From positions 24,953-88,952 of the IMG/VR virus record IMGVR_UViG_3300032278_002257: a stretch of DNA of 64,000 bases. One strand, 5' to 3'. Both the position numbers and the translations under genes were made by a program. Source of the stretch: a virus. The notes below the pieces were generated by a model. It worked only from the letters and a program-made list of their open reading frames with translations, was not told where the DNA came from and ran no database searches. Below are positions 34,306 through 42,926 of this stretch, one piece after another. Every line of letters begins with the position of its first letter. Position 1 is the first letter of the stretch.

Positions 34306-36038
34306 TGATAATATTTAAGAAGGTCCGTTGGACTAATTTCTTGTCAACAGGAAATAATCCCGTCGAAATCCTTTTAGACAAATCCACAACATCATTGATT
34401 ATTGGAGAGAATGGTTCTGGAAAATCAACCATTCTTGATGCACTATGCTTTGCGCTGTATGGAAAACCATTCAGAAATATTAATAAACCACAATTGGTAA
34501 ATTCTACAAATGAAAGAGGAACATTAGTAGAATTGGAATTTTCAATTGGAAATAATTTTTATCAAGTGTCTAGGGGAATAAAACCTAATATATTTGAAAT
34601 AAAATGTAATCAAAAATTAATAAATCAAGACTCTCATTCTAGAGATTATCAAGAATATCTTGAGAAAACAATTTTACAATTTAATTATAAATCATTTACA
34701 CAAGTTGTAATTCTTGGATCTGCATCCTTTACTCCATTCATGCAATTAAAATTGACGGATAGGAGAAATATTATTGAATCTCTTTTAGATATTCAAATTT
34801 TTTCATTAATGAACAATCTTTTGAAGGAGCGTGTTTCTGAAAATAAAAATGAATTAGATGATTTGGCAATACAAAAAGATAAAATAAATCATCAAATTAA
34901 TGTACAAAATGATTATATAACATCTCTTGAAAAAGACAATCAAAAATTGATTGAAGAAAATCAAAAGAAAATAGATGATTCGAATATTCAAATAGATTCG
35001 TATAATAAGGATAATGAAATAATCCAACAATCTACCAATTCTTTGATAGAGTCTGTTAAAGATTCTAATAAAATCAATACTCGAAAGAAAAAACTTGACA
35101 TTTTGAAAGAAAAGGTTCAGGATAGTATACAGTCAAAAGAACATGAAATACATTTTTATGAAGAAAATACAGATTGTCCAACATGTAAACAATCAATAGA
35201 TGAGATATTCAGATCTGAACAAATTAAAACTAAGAAAAATAAAGTTGGTGAACAGCAGAGTGGATTGAAAGAACTGATAACTGAATTAGAAACCACTCAA
35301 ACAAAAATAGATGAAATTTCTATACAACTTGAACAGATATCAGATTTTCAATCAAAAATTTCAAAAAATACAAATTCTATTTTAGGAATACAAAAATATA
35401 TTGAAAAGATTAAAGATGAATTATCTAAACTTTCTCTGACAGGAAATATTAAAGAACAAAGAAAAAAATTAGCAGATTATCAGAACAATTTAAATAAATA
35501 TGAAGAAGAGGTTAAAGGCTTATTTACAGTTAAAGAGATACATGAGGTTGCCACATCTCTATTAAAAGATGGGGGAATTAAATCTCGTATTATAAAAACT
35601 TATTTACCAATAATAAATACGTATATTCAGAGGAATCTTACAGCATTAGATTTTTATGTTTCATTTAATCTAGATGAAAATTTTAATGAAACAATAAAAT
35701 CTAGGTTTAGAGATGACTTTACATATTCATCATTTTCGGAAGGTGAGAAGATGAGAATTGATTTGGCATTATTATTTGCTTGGAGACAAGTCGCTAAAAT
35801 CAAAAATAGTATGAACACTAATCTATTAATACTTGATGAAGTATTTGACAGTTCCTTAGATGCAGCAGGAACAGATGAATTTTTGAAATTGATAAATGGT
35901 TTAGATAAAAATATTAATACTTTTGTTATCTCTCATAAGGGAGAATCTCTTTATGAAAAATTTAAACACATGATTAAATTTGAAAAGAAAAATTATTTTA
36001 GTAGAATAGTAGATTATGAGAATCCTACCATTAGTTGA
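34305..36038 (+). CDS. 46: Recombination nuclease subunit gp46 (Rad50-like)
   Basis: SMC-like ATPase of 577 aa (T4: 560) that pairs with gp47 to resect DNA ends and degrade host DNA. Walker A G34-E-N-G-S-G-K-S-T42, long coiled coils with a zinc hook C291-P-T-C294 at the apex, the ABC signature 'FSEGEKMRIDLALLFAW' and Walker B 'LLILDEVFDSS' followed by a 'VISH' switch histidine are all visible. It overlaps the deformylase gene by 23 bp. Confidence 0.96.
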   Translation: MIIFKKVRWTNFLSTGNNPVEILLDKSTTSLIIGENGSGKSTILDALCFALYGKPFRNINKPQLVNSTNERGTLVELEFSIGNNFYQVSRGIKPNIFEIKCNQKLINQDSHSRDYQEYLEKTILQFNYKSFTQVVILGSASFTPFMQLKLTDRRNIIESLLDIQIFSLMNNLLKERVSENKNELDDLAIQKDKINHQINVQNDYITSLEKDNQKLIEENQKKIDDSNIQIDSYNKDNEIIQQSTNSLIESVKDSNKINTRKKKLDILKEKVQDSIQSKEHEIHFYEENTDCPTCKQSIDEIFRSEQIKTKKNKVGEQQSGLKELITELETTQTKIDEISIQLEQISDFQSKISKNTNSILGIQKYIEKIKDELSKLSLTGNIKEQRKKLADYQNNLNKYEEEVKGLFTVKEIHEVATSLLKDGGIKSRIIKTYLPIINTYIQRNLTALDFYVSFNLDENFNETIKSRFRDDFTYSSFSEGEKMRIDLALLFAWRQVAKIKNSMNTNLLILDEVFDSSLDAAGTDEFLKLINGLDKNINTFVISHKGESLYEKFKHMIKFEKKNYFSRIVDYENPTIS

Positions 36039-36528
36039 AGAAACAGCAGATATTCTTTGTGAACCGTTAGTTCCCTTTGATTGGAATAATCCACAACAAG
36101 ATCCTGAAGAATTATCAAATATATTAATAGAAAATATGAGAGAGCACGAAGGGATTGGATTAACTAGTAATCAAATAGGACTCAATTTATCTGCATTTGC
36201 CATGATTTGGGATAGTAAACCAATTGTTGTTTTTAATCCTGAAATTATAGAATACAGTGAAGAAACTACGTATTTTAGAGAATTATGTCTTTCATATCCT
36301 GGGTTGGAGATAGCAATAAGAAGATCAGAATCTATAAAGGCACAATTTGAAGTTTCAGATGGATCTACAAAGGGGGCGGTTTTTAATGGTCTTTCTTCTA
36401 GAATATTTCAACATGAAATGGAACATGTGAGGGGCAGAGAATATTTTTGGGAAGTTTCTAATTTTATTTTAAAACAAGCAATGAAAAAGCGTAAACATAA
36501 TTTAAAAAAAATGAGGAGAGATGTCTAA
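36016..36528 (+). CDS. def: Peptide deformylase
   Basis: Removes the formyl group from nascent peptides. All three family motifs are present: G46-I-G-L-T-S-N-Q53 (motif 1, usual GxGLAAxQ), R88-E-L-C91-L-S (motif 2, usually EGCLS), and Q132-H133-E134-M-E-H137 (motif 3), giving metal ligands C91, H133, H137 and catalytic E134. At 170 aa it is full length, with a strongly basic C-terminal tail (KKRKHNLKKMRR). Phage deformylases are known in marine myophages. It overlaps both neighbours. Confidence 0.9.
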   Translation: MRILPLVEETADILCEPLVPFDWNNPQQDPEELSNILIENMREHEGIGLTSNQIGLNLSAFAMIWDSKPIVVFNPEIIEYSEETTYFRELCLSYPGLEIAIRRSESIKAQFEVSDGSTKGAVFNGLSSRIFQHEMEHVRGREYFWEVSNFILKQAMKKRKHNLKKMRRDV

Positions 36529-36721
36529 ATCAAAAATTGACAAAAGGCAATTTCACAAAAAACAAAGAATGAATAATGTATTGCGTCACTTACCTTTTTT
36601 TAACAGAGAAGAAGATGAGGATTGGGAAGACGCAATATCAGATATATATGAAGAAAACTCAAACAATTACACAACAATGAGGTCAAATGGAGAATCTACA
36701 GGAAGAGAACAAGATTATTGA
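36521..36721 (+). CDS. Small hypothetical protein
   Basis: A 66-aa protein with a basic N-terminal third (KSKIDKRQFHKKQR) and an acidic remainder (NREEDEDWEDAISDIYEE). No recognised domain. It overlaps the deformylase by 8 bp and the following small ORF by 35 bp. Probably real because of the coupled overlap and lack of any competing frame. Confidence 0.5.
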   Translation: MSKSKIDKRQFHKKQRMNNVLRHLPFFNREEDEDWEDAISDIYEENSNNYTTMRSNGESTGREQDY

Positions 36722-36911
36722 ATTAAAATTCTCTTTAGAAAATAACTGGAAATGGATGGCTAAAGATGAAGACGGGTCTGTTACAGTTTTTAATAAAAAA
36801 CCAAATTTAATAGATGGGGTTTGGGATAGTTTAGGAGAGTTTAAAGTTCTCACTCATCCCAATTCAGGATCACTGTTAGCTAATTGGGAAGATTCACTCA
36901 TACCAATTTAG
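36687..36911 (+). CDS. Small hypothetical protein
   Basis: A 74-aa soluble protein with several tryptophans (ENNWKWMAKDEDG, IDGVWDSLGEF, LANWEDS), suggesting a small beta domain. The ATG follows ATGAGGTCAA. The TAG stop shares its final G with the first base of the tRNA-Ala. Function unknown. Confidence 0.5.
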   Translation: MENLQEENKIIELKFSLENNWKWMAKDEDGSVTVFNKKPNLIDGVWDSLGEFKVLTHPNSGSLLANWEDSLIPI

Positions 36912-36986
36912 GGGCTGTAGCTCAACTGGGAGAGCGCATCCCTTGCACGGATGAGGTAGCAGGTTCGATCCCTGTCAGCTCCACCA
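36911..36986 (+). tRNA. tRNA-Ala (UGC)
   Basis: A full cloverleaf: acceptor GGGGCTG pairs with CAGCTCC (one G-U), D arm GCTC...GAGC, anticodon stem CATCC/GGATG around loop CTTGCAC (anticodon TGC), T arm GCAGG-TTCGATC-CCTGT, discriminator A and encoded CCA (36984-36986). The first G is also the last base of the upstream stop codon. It is the only tRNA found in the window. It reads GCA/GCG-family alanine codons, useful where phage virion genes are Ala-rich compared with an AT-rich host. Confidence 0.95.
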
Positions 36987-36992
36987 TATATT

Positions 36993-37778
36993 ATGTTATT
37001 AAAACAATTACACAAAATAACTGCATCTGAATTTGTCGCAGATAGACATTATTCTGCAGTAATGCCAAGACTTACAAAATATTTTCTTGGATGTTTTGTT
37101 GAAGAAGAATTAGTAGGTGTGATCACATTTGGTTGGGGCACAAGACCAAAACATACAATTCAAGCATTATTTCCAGAATTGAACACAAAAGATTATTATG
37201 AAATTGGTAAAATGTGTATGGATGATTCTATGCCTAAAAATAGTGAATCACAAATGTTGTCAATGGCAGTTAAGTGGTTAAGAGAAAATACAGATATCAA
37301 ATATCTTTTTACATGGGCAGATGGAATCGTAGGTAAGCCAGGATATGTGTATCAGGCTGCAAACTTTCTGTATGGTGGATTTTCTATAACAGATACCTAT
37401 GTTACTGAAACTGGCGAGAAAGTACATCCAAGAACTCTACAAGGAATTCTACCAAATAAAGAAGGTTTGAAGTATGGTCATAGACCCAATTTTGAACAAT
37501 TGAGGGATTTGAAATTGAGTAGAGTTAAAGGAAAGCAATTCAGATACATTTATCCTATGACTAAGAAAGATAGAAAATATTTGAAAAAATCAACAGTTGT
37601 GTGGGGATTGAATCATCCTAAACATACAGATTTGGAATGGACAGTAAAACTTCCTGGTGAAACAAAATATGCAAAGACTCAAACAATGCCATTTGATTTA
37701 ACAAAAGAATTAGAATATAATAAGAAAAATATAGCTAAATATAGAAGCGAATCAAATTTAAATAAATTTTTTAAATGA
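36993..37778 (+). CDS. Mom-like DNA-modification/acyltransferase-fold protein (copy 1)
   Basis: A 261-aa protein resembling phage Mu Mom and its relatives, a GNAT-fold family that adds a methylcarbamoyl group to adenine in DNA. Key elements in order are a 'DRHYS' start of the core, 'FLGCFVEEELVGVITFGWG', 'YEIGKMCMDDSMPKNSESQML' (quoted by its parts YEIGKM, PKNSES) and 'YLFTWADG...GYVYQAANF', matching Mom's EL-R, GNGES and SYADP...GTIYQA elements. The C-terminal ~100 residues are basic and add 'GLNHPKHTDLEW'. It starts 7 bp after the tRNA. A paralogue lies at 51.6 kb. DNA modification is inference. Confidence 0.65.
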   Translation: MLLKQLHKITASEFVADRHYSAVMPRLTKYFLGCFVEEELVGVITFGWGTRPKHTIQALFPELNTKDYYEIGKMCMDDSMPKNSESQMLSMAVKWLRENTDIKYLFTWADGIVGKPGYVYQAANFLYGGFSITDTYVTETGEKVHPRTLQGILPNKEGLKYGHRPNFEQLRDLKLSRVKGKQFRYIYPMTKKDRKYLKKSTVVWGLNHPKHTDLEWTVKLPGETKYAKTQTMPFDLTKELEYNKKNIAKYRSESNLNKFFK

Positions 37779-38251
37779 TGCATGATGTAAAAGAATATAT
37801 CTTAAAGTGGATAGAAGAATTTGTTAGCGTTAATAATAGTGGATTAAATAACTGGCCACCTTGTCCATATGCTAGACAGGCTGTGATTGATAATAAAATT
37901 GTATGGTGTGAATTTGATACGAATTTGTTGGACAATTTGTGTTCATTAGAATGGGATAATAATTATGATTTGTGTATTATACATACACCAAATGTTACTA
38001 GTGATTATTTGAGTGAACAAGTTAAGCTTGCAAATTCTTTTTTAATGCCGAAAGACATTGTTTGTCTGGAAGACCATCCTGATGATATTGAAGAAATAAA
38101 TGGGGTTGTAATGAACAATGGCAAATACCCTTTAGTTTTTAAGCAAAAATTAAGTAACATACAAATGTTTAGTGAGAGTTTAAAACGTAAAGGATATTAT
38201 GATGTTTGGAGTGAACAAAATCTAGAAGATGTAGTTAATTGGCGTCAATAG
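37775..38251 (+). CDS. Hypothetical protein with a CPYA motif
   Basis: A 158-aa soluble, acidic protein. An N-terminal 'NNWPPCPYARQAV' segment is the most distinctive feature and recalls small proteins where C-P-x-A precedes a helix (DUF1415-like), but I cannot assign it. A later 'VCLEDHPDDIEEI' is strongly acidic. It overlaps the Mom-like gene by 4 bp and converges with a minus-strand gene (17-bp overlap). Possibly linked to the amino-acid or DNA modification genes around it. Confidence 0.55.
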   Translation: MMHDVKEYILKWIEEFVSVNNSGLNNWPPCPYARQAVIDNKIVWCEFDTNLLDNLCSLEWDNNYDLCIIHTPNVTSDYLSEQVKLANSFLMPKDIVCLEDHPDDIEEINGVVMNNGKYPLVFKQKLSNIQMFSESLKRKGYYDVWSEQNLEDVVNWRQ

Positions 38252-38693
38252 GACCTAATGCTTCAAATCCATCTATTCGATGTTTGTATGTATCATCTTC
38301 GCCCAAGTAAAGATATTCATATCCTTTTGATTTATAAAATGCACATTCATGTTTGAGACTTTTAATACCTAAACTTAATTTTGGATTTTCATAGTTCCAT
38401 GCAAATTGATTACATTCAACATTTTTATTATTAAGCATGTATAGATATGAAAAGGCAACCAAATTGGTATTATCAAAGTATCCTATTATTTGTACATGAT
38501 CATGTAACAATTCTTCCGCAAAAAGGGGCATGACACTTTTAAAGTTTTTATATTTACAGTAGGTATTGTATATCTCTAAGATTTGATTTGTTGGAACGGG
38601 ATTTAAGATTTGTGCGGATTCATATAATGAATAATTAGTTTTACTTAAATTAATCCTACAAAAATAATAATCGATTTTTTGACGAAAGTACAT
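38235..38693 (-). CDS. GNAT/aminoacyl-transferase-like protein
   Basis: A 152-aa minus-strand protein resembling GNAT-fold aminoacyl-tRNA transferases: 'VQIIGYFDNTNLVAFSYLYML' gives a central strand pair, then 'NQFAWNYENPKLSLGIKSLKHECAFYKSKGYEYLYLGE' (about 95-130; key QFAW, NPKLSLG, GYEYLYLG) parallels the substrate half of leucyl/arginyl transferases. No other domain is present. It converges with the upstream gene and diverges from the DUF6614-like gene. Target (protein N-terminus or small molecule) unknown. Confidence 0.55.
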   Translation of the reverse strand: MYFRQKIDYYFCRINLSKTNYSLYESAQILNPVPTNQILEIYNTYCKYKNFKSVMPLFAEELLHDHVQIIGYFDNTNLVAFSYLYMLNNKNVECNQFAWNYENPKLSLGIKSLKHECAFYKSKGYEYLYLGEDDTYKHRIDGFEALGPIDAN

Positions 38694-38713
38694 AATAAAA
38701 TAATATATAATAT

Positions 38714-39037
38714 ATGGATGTTTACACTATTTATGCTGATCATATCGAAGACATTGATGCAAAGTCTTTTGTTTCGAAAATGAAAGTGTTTCTTGACACA
38801 TTAGTAAAACAAGAAAAGTTAGTTACATATAGAATTACGAGAATGAAGTTGGGGTTTCGTAGTATGGACTTACCTGAATTTCGTATTGATATGGAATTTA
38901 ATAACCTACAACAATTAGATGATGCAATGACAAATATATTAAATGATGTTGATAACATTGAGCACAGTCATGTAGGATTTAATAAGTATGTAGATGTAGA
39001 AACTATACAACATTTTTTATATAGGGATTATCCATGA
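38714..39037 (+). CDS. Small ferredoxin-like-fold protein (DUF6614-like)
   Basis: A 107-aa protein with the pattern of a dimeric alpha-beta barrel: 'VYTIYADH' strand, a helix, then 'VTYRITRMKLGFRSMDLPEFRIDMEF' (about 38-63; key YRITRMKLG, LPEFRI) and 'NLQQLDDAM'. This matches small alphaproteobacterial proteins I associate with DUF6614. Function unknown. Its stop overlaps the ATG of the amidinotransferase (ATGA), pointing to a shared pathway. Confidence 0.55.
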   Translation: MDVYTIYADHIEDIDAKSFVSKMKVFLDTLVKQEKLVTYRITRMKLGFRSMDLPEFRIDMEFNNLQQLDDAMTNILNDVDNIEHSHVGFNKYVDVETIQHFLYRDYP

Positions 39038-40374
39038 ATAAAGTTAATAGCTGGTCTGAATTTCAGCCGCTTGAAGAGATTGTTATTGGTAGTGCGTTTC
39101 CACCAGAGTTTTATAATGACGTTAAGAATACTCAGATAAGAGATTGCTTACAACGTATTGCTATTGAGACTGAAGAAGATTTACAAAATTTAAAATCTAC
39201 TTTAGAAAGTATGGGAGTTGTTTGTCAAAAACCTTCAACTGTAGAATTAGGTTTTAAGAATAATATTTTAGATTATTGTAGTGAATTAGGTGAAGCAGGT
39301 TTTTTTGCTGGAGCCACACCCAATCCATATAATGAGAAGGAAGAAGGCGTCCATCTATATGAAAAAGGTAGAAATTTATTACCTGTACCACCACTGAATC
39401 CAAGAGATGATATTGTTACTGTAGGCAATGATATTTTGTTTACTAGTAATGAATGGAATTTTAGACCTTGGATGGCATGGTTTAAAAAAGTTTATGGTGA
39501 TCAAGTTAATTTAGATATAGTTGAAAATTATTGTGAATATTTTGAAACAACATATTTTGAGAAATGCTTATCATTACAAAAGCATGCTTATATTCCTGAC
39601 AATATTGATGATAGGCCCATAAGAGAAATAAATCAATATATTGAAAAATGGTTTCAAGATAATCCTGATATTGTTAATTCTGAAAAATTTAAAGCGGACG
39701 GGATGGGTTTTTGGAAGGTTGGTGGGTTTTGTGCTCCCCAATTAACAAGAATTGGTAAAGACTGTATAGTTGACGTTAGTGAAAGAGTAAACATAATCGA
39801 TTGGATGGAAGAAAAATATCCAAACTTTAATTATATTTCTTCTGATATTGGAGGACATAATGATTCTTGTTTTGCGATGTTAAAACCAGGAGTGTGTTTG
39901 TCATCTTTCCATGTTACATATTATGATGAAATTATACCTAAATCTTGGACAGAAATTAGAGCATGTGATACTGTTGAGGATTTAGCTACACCTGAGGAGT
40001 TCCAAAAAATAAAATATCAAAATCAAGGTAAATGGTGGTTGCCAGGAGAAGAAAAAAATAAACATTTTCAAGAATTTGTTGATACCTATTTAAATCATTG
40101 GGTAGGTGAGATGATAGAAACTGTCTTTGATGTAAATGTTTTAATGGTCAACGAAGGAATGATGATATGTAATAATTATAATAAAGAATTATTTAAACAG
40201 TTTAAAGCGGTTGGAATTGAACCAGTAGTAGTACCTAACAGGCATAGATTTTTTTGGGACGCCGGTTGGCATTGTGTTACATTAGATGTGAGGCGGTCAG
40301 GTTCTCAAGAAGATTATGGATTAGGTAAGGCTTTATCTAAGAATAAAAAAAGACAACAACAACCTTTATGGTAA
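39034..40374 (+). CDS. Glycine amidinotransferase-like enzyme
   Basis: A 446-aa member of the arginine:glycine amidinotransferase/arginine deiminase superfamily, which moves the amidino group of arginine to an amine. The N-terminal 'WSEFQPLEEIVIGSAF' strand, the catalytic G-G-H275-N-D277 region, and the catalytic cysteine C414 in 'DAGWHCVTLDVRR' are as in GATM-type enzymes. Length is near that of GATM. The acceptor could be glycine, an aminosugar or another amine; this cannot be told. It is coupled to the small gene upstream by a 4-bp overlap and followed by a sigma70 promoter for the next unit. Confidence 0.82.
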   Translation: MNKVNSWSEFQPLEEIVIGSAFPPEFYNDVKNTQIRDCLQRIAIETEEDLQNLKSTLESMGVVCQKPSTVELGFKNNILDYCSELGEAGFFAGATPNPYNEKEEGVHLYEKGRNLLPVPPLNPRDDIVTVGNDILFTSNEWNFRPWMAWFKKVYGDQVNLDIVENYCEYFETTYFEKCLSLQKHAYIPDNIDDRPIREINQYIEKWFQDNPDIVNSEKFKADGMGFWKVGGFCAPQLTRIGKDCIVDVSERVNIIDWMEEKYPNFNYISSDIGGHNDSCFAMLKPGVCLSSFHVTYYDEIIPKSWTEIRACDTVEDLATPEEFQKIKYQNQGKWWLPGEEKNKHFQEFVDTYLNHWVGEMIETVFDVNVLMVNEGMMICNNYNKELFKQFKAVGIEPVVVPNRHRFFWDAGWHCVTLDVRRSGSQEDYGLGKALSKNKKRQQQPLW

Positions 40375-40394
40375 ATAATATTCGATTAAAAAAC

Positions 40395-40423
40395 TTGACA
40401 TTGTGCCTGAAACCTGATATAAT
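40395..40423 (+). promoter_or_regulatory. Sigma70-type promoter (twin copy A)
   Basis: TTGACA (40395-40400), 17-bp spacer, TATAAT (40418-40423), 47 bp before the VWA gene. The segment 40391-40427 is repeated with one difference at 42842-42878. Confidence 0.8.
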
Positions 40424-40470
40424 ATAACTAGATAATGAGAAATGAGAGATAACCCTAAAAGATATAAATT

Positions 40471-42840
40471 ATGTCAGATTTAAGAGAAACAAAATCAATG
40501 GTTGCCAAATTGATGGCAGAAGAGAACTTAGATGTTCAACATGGTAATTATCAAACCGCCATGTTTGATCTGAAAAATAGAACTCTTCTTCTTCCAGTAT
40601 ATAAATGGATGGATGGTCCTGTATATGACTTGATGTGTTCACATGAAGTTGGTCATGCGAGATATACCCCTGAAGATGGATGGCACCAAGCTCCTTGTGA
40701 TAGAGGTAAGGGATATAGGTCTTTTATCAATATTGTAGAAGATGCCCGTATTGAAAAGAAGATTAAGAGAAAATTTCCTGGAGCAGGAAAACAAATGATT
40801 CAAGGATATGGGAAACTCCTTCAAGAAAATTTTTTTGGTATTCATGGGTATGATATTGATACATTGCCTTTGATTGATAAAATTAATCTTCATACCAAAC
40901 TTGGTTCCGCATTGAATATACAATTTTCAGAAGAAGAACGTGAATATGTTAGAATGGTAGAAGAAACCGAAACATTTGAAGAAGTTTTGGAAGCTGTTGA
41001 GGCTCTTTGGAATTATGCGAAATCCAATGAATCTGAAACTGATAAGCATCAAGAATATAGTCAAATGTCAGAAGAAATGGAATCTAATGAAGAACCATTA
41101 ATGACTCCACCCGAAGATGATGGCGGAGAAGAAAATGATGAATCAAATAGTGAAGAATCAGATTGTGATTCTCCTGTAGATAATTGTGAAAATTCTGAAA
41201 AAGAAGATGAAGAAAAAGAAGAAAATGGATCAAGTGATTCCGATTCTGAATCAGAAGAAGAAAAAGAAAAATCAAAAGAAACTAAAATGTCTTCTGGATT
41301 AGAAGGTGGAACTGGTCATCCTGGAGATGAATTTGAACCTTCTTCTTTTACTGATAATGAATGGCAGAAGCGTCAAGATGATTTGTTAGAAAATACTGAA
41401 GACAATGAAAAAACATCTTATCTTTATTTGGAAGCAGCAAAAGCTAATTTAGATCATTTTGTTGTTGATTACAAAAGAGTTTTTAAAGACATCGAAGAAG
41501 TAACTGCGAAGAGTGGCGGTTCTTGGGGATATGGAGAAGAATATGATGAGTATGAAAGAAGTGGTGGTTCGAAAGCCGGACTTGGTTGGGGAGTAACTTC
41601 CGGCCCTACTTTTGATATTTTTAATGACCTTTGGTCTGAATTTAGAAAAAAACATCAGAAAGTTATTAATTATTTGGCAAAAGAATTTGAAATGAAGAAA
41701 GCGGCAACTCAGCATTCCCGCTCTCTTACAGCGAAGACGGGAGTTATTGATTCTGGAACTTTGTTTAAGTATCGCTATAGTGAAGATATTTTTAAGAAGA
41801 TGACAGTAGTTCCTGATGGAAAAAGTCATGGACTACTTCTTTTCATTGATTGGTCTGGTTCTATGCATCAGAACATTTTTGAAACTGTTGAACAATGTTT
41901 AGTTCTTGCGGCATTTTGTGAAAAGGTTCAGATTTCTTTTGAAGTTTATGCATTTACTGATAGTTCTTCTATGGCTTTTAATAAAAATTTAAAAGATGAA
42001 AGATGGGAAGATAAAATTCGTAATGCTGGAGAAAATGTACAATCTATTGGAAATTTTAGACTTTTAAATCTTCTTTCAAGTCGAATGAATAAGAGAGAAT
42101 TTCAAAAAGGTGCAAAATATTTTCTTGGTCTCGGTCATTCGATTGTATATCGTTATTCATATTCAAGAGAAAAAAAGTGGTTGCAAACTCCTGAAGGTTA
42201 TCATCTTGGAGGAACACCATTAGACGAAGCAATTTTGACTTCATTAACAATTGTTCCAGAATTTAAAAAGCGTACGGGAGCGGAGATTGTCAATACTGTA
42301 TATTTGACTGATGGAGAATCTCGTAGATGTAATAGTCGTCTTATTCGAGAAGAAAAAGATATGTCCCTCGTGTCTGTGAATTTTTATCCATTAAAACCAA
42401 AGGAAAAGCATTATGGTAGTGGAGCAAGAGTTTTTATAAAATGTGCGAATGGAAAACAAGTAGATATTGGTTCAGGAAGAACTTCTGATTATTTGAATCT
42501 TCTTCGAGAAGCAACTGGAGTTAATGTAATTGGATTCTTTTTGGCAGACCGTAAGTGGTTTAAGCAGCGTGGAAGATATCAATTTGAATGGGATGCGATG
42601 CAGAACATGGAAAAAGAATGGAAAAAGAATGGAAGTATCGCGATGAAAAATGATTCAGGATATGATGAAAGATATTACATCAATACTAATAAGATGTCAG
42701 ATGTTGAAGATGCAAATCTGGATAATTTAACCGCAGAATCTTCTAAAGGACAAATTAGAACTGCGTTTAAGAAGATGGTTGGTGGGAAGCTGACCAATCG
42801 AGTCATTTTAAATAAAATGATTGATATGATTGCGGCATAA
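40471..42840 (+). CDS. VWA-domain protein with HExxH motif (CobT-like)
   Basis: A 789-aa cytosolic protein of the CobT/BatA-like VWA class that usually works with a MoxR/CobS AAA+ ATPase. The N-terminus carries a zinc-protease-like H58-E59-x-x-H62 with a further acidic E90-D91, as in gluzincin/aspzincin-type sites. Residues ~190-290 are a Glu/Asp/Ser-rich linker, and the C-terminal VWA domain has MIDAS D460-x-S-x-S464, a later T in 'GGTPLDEA' and D in 'LTDGES'. The AAA+ gene follows behind a near-identical promoter. Cobalt insertion is unlikely in a phage; a protein-remodelling or proteolysis role is more plausible. Confidence 0.8.
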   Translation: MSDLRETKSMVAKLMAEENLDVQHGNYQTAMFDLKNRTLLLPVYKWMDGPVYDLMCSHEVGHARYTPEDGWHQAPCDRGKGYRSFINIVEDARIEKKIKRKFPGAGKQMIQGYGKLLQENFFGIHGYDIDTLPLIDKINLHTKLGSALNIQFSEEEREYVRMVEETETFEEVLEAVEALWNYAKSNESETDKHQEYSQMSEEMESNEEPLMTPPEDDGGEENDESNSEESDCDSPVDNCENSEKEDEEKEENGSSDSDSESEEEKEKSKETKMSSGLEGGTGHPGDEFEPSSFTDNEWQKRQDDLLENTEDNEKTSYLYLEAAKANLDHFVVDYKRVFKDIEEVTAKSGGSWGYGEEYDEYERSGGSKAGLGWGVTSGPTFDIFNDLWSEFRKKHQKVINYLAKEFEMKKAATQHSRSLTAKTGVIDSGTLFKYRYSEDIFKKMTVVPDGKSHGLLLFIDWSGSMHQNIFETVEQCLVLAAFCEKVQISFEVYAFTDSSSMAFNKNLKDERWEDKIRNAGENVQSIGNFRLLNLLSSRMNKREFQKGAKYFLGLGHSIVYRYSYSREKKWLQTPEGYHLGGTPLDEAILTSLTIVPEFKKRTGAEIVNTVYLTDGESRRCNSRLIREEKDMSLVSVNFYPLKPKEKHYGSGARVFIKCANGKQVDIGSGRTSDYLNLLREATGVNVIGFFLADRKWFKQRGRYQFEWDAMQNMEKEWKKNGSIAMKNDSGYDERYYINTNKMSDVEDANLDNLTAESSKGQIRTAFKKMVGGKLTNRVILNKMIDMIAA

Positions 42841-42845
42841 AAAAC

Positions 42846-42874
42846 TTGACATTGTGCCTGAAACCTGGTATAAT
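42846..42874 (+). promoter_or_regulatory. Sigma70-type promoter (twin copy B)
   Basis: TTGACA (42846-42851), 17-bp spacer, TATAAT (42869-42874), 53 bp before the AAA+ gene. It begins within a few bases of the VWA gene stop and is the near-perfect duplicate of the promoter at 40395. Confidence 0.8.
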
Positions 42875-42926
42875 ATAAGTGTAATTGAGATTGAGTAGAG
42901 AAAGTTAACCAATATATAATGAGGAT

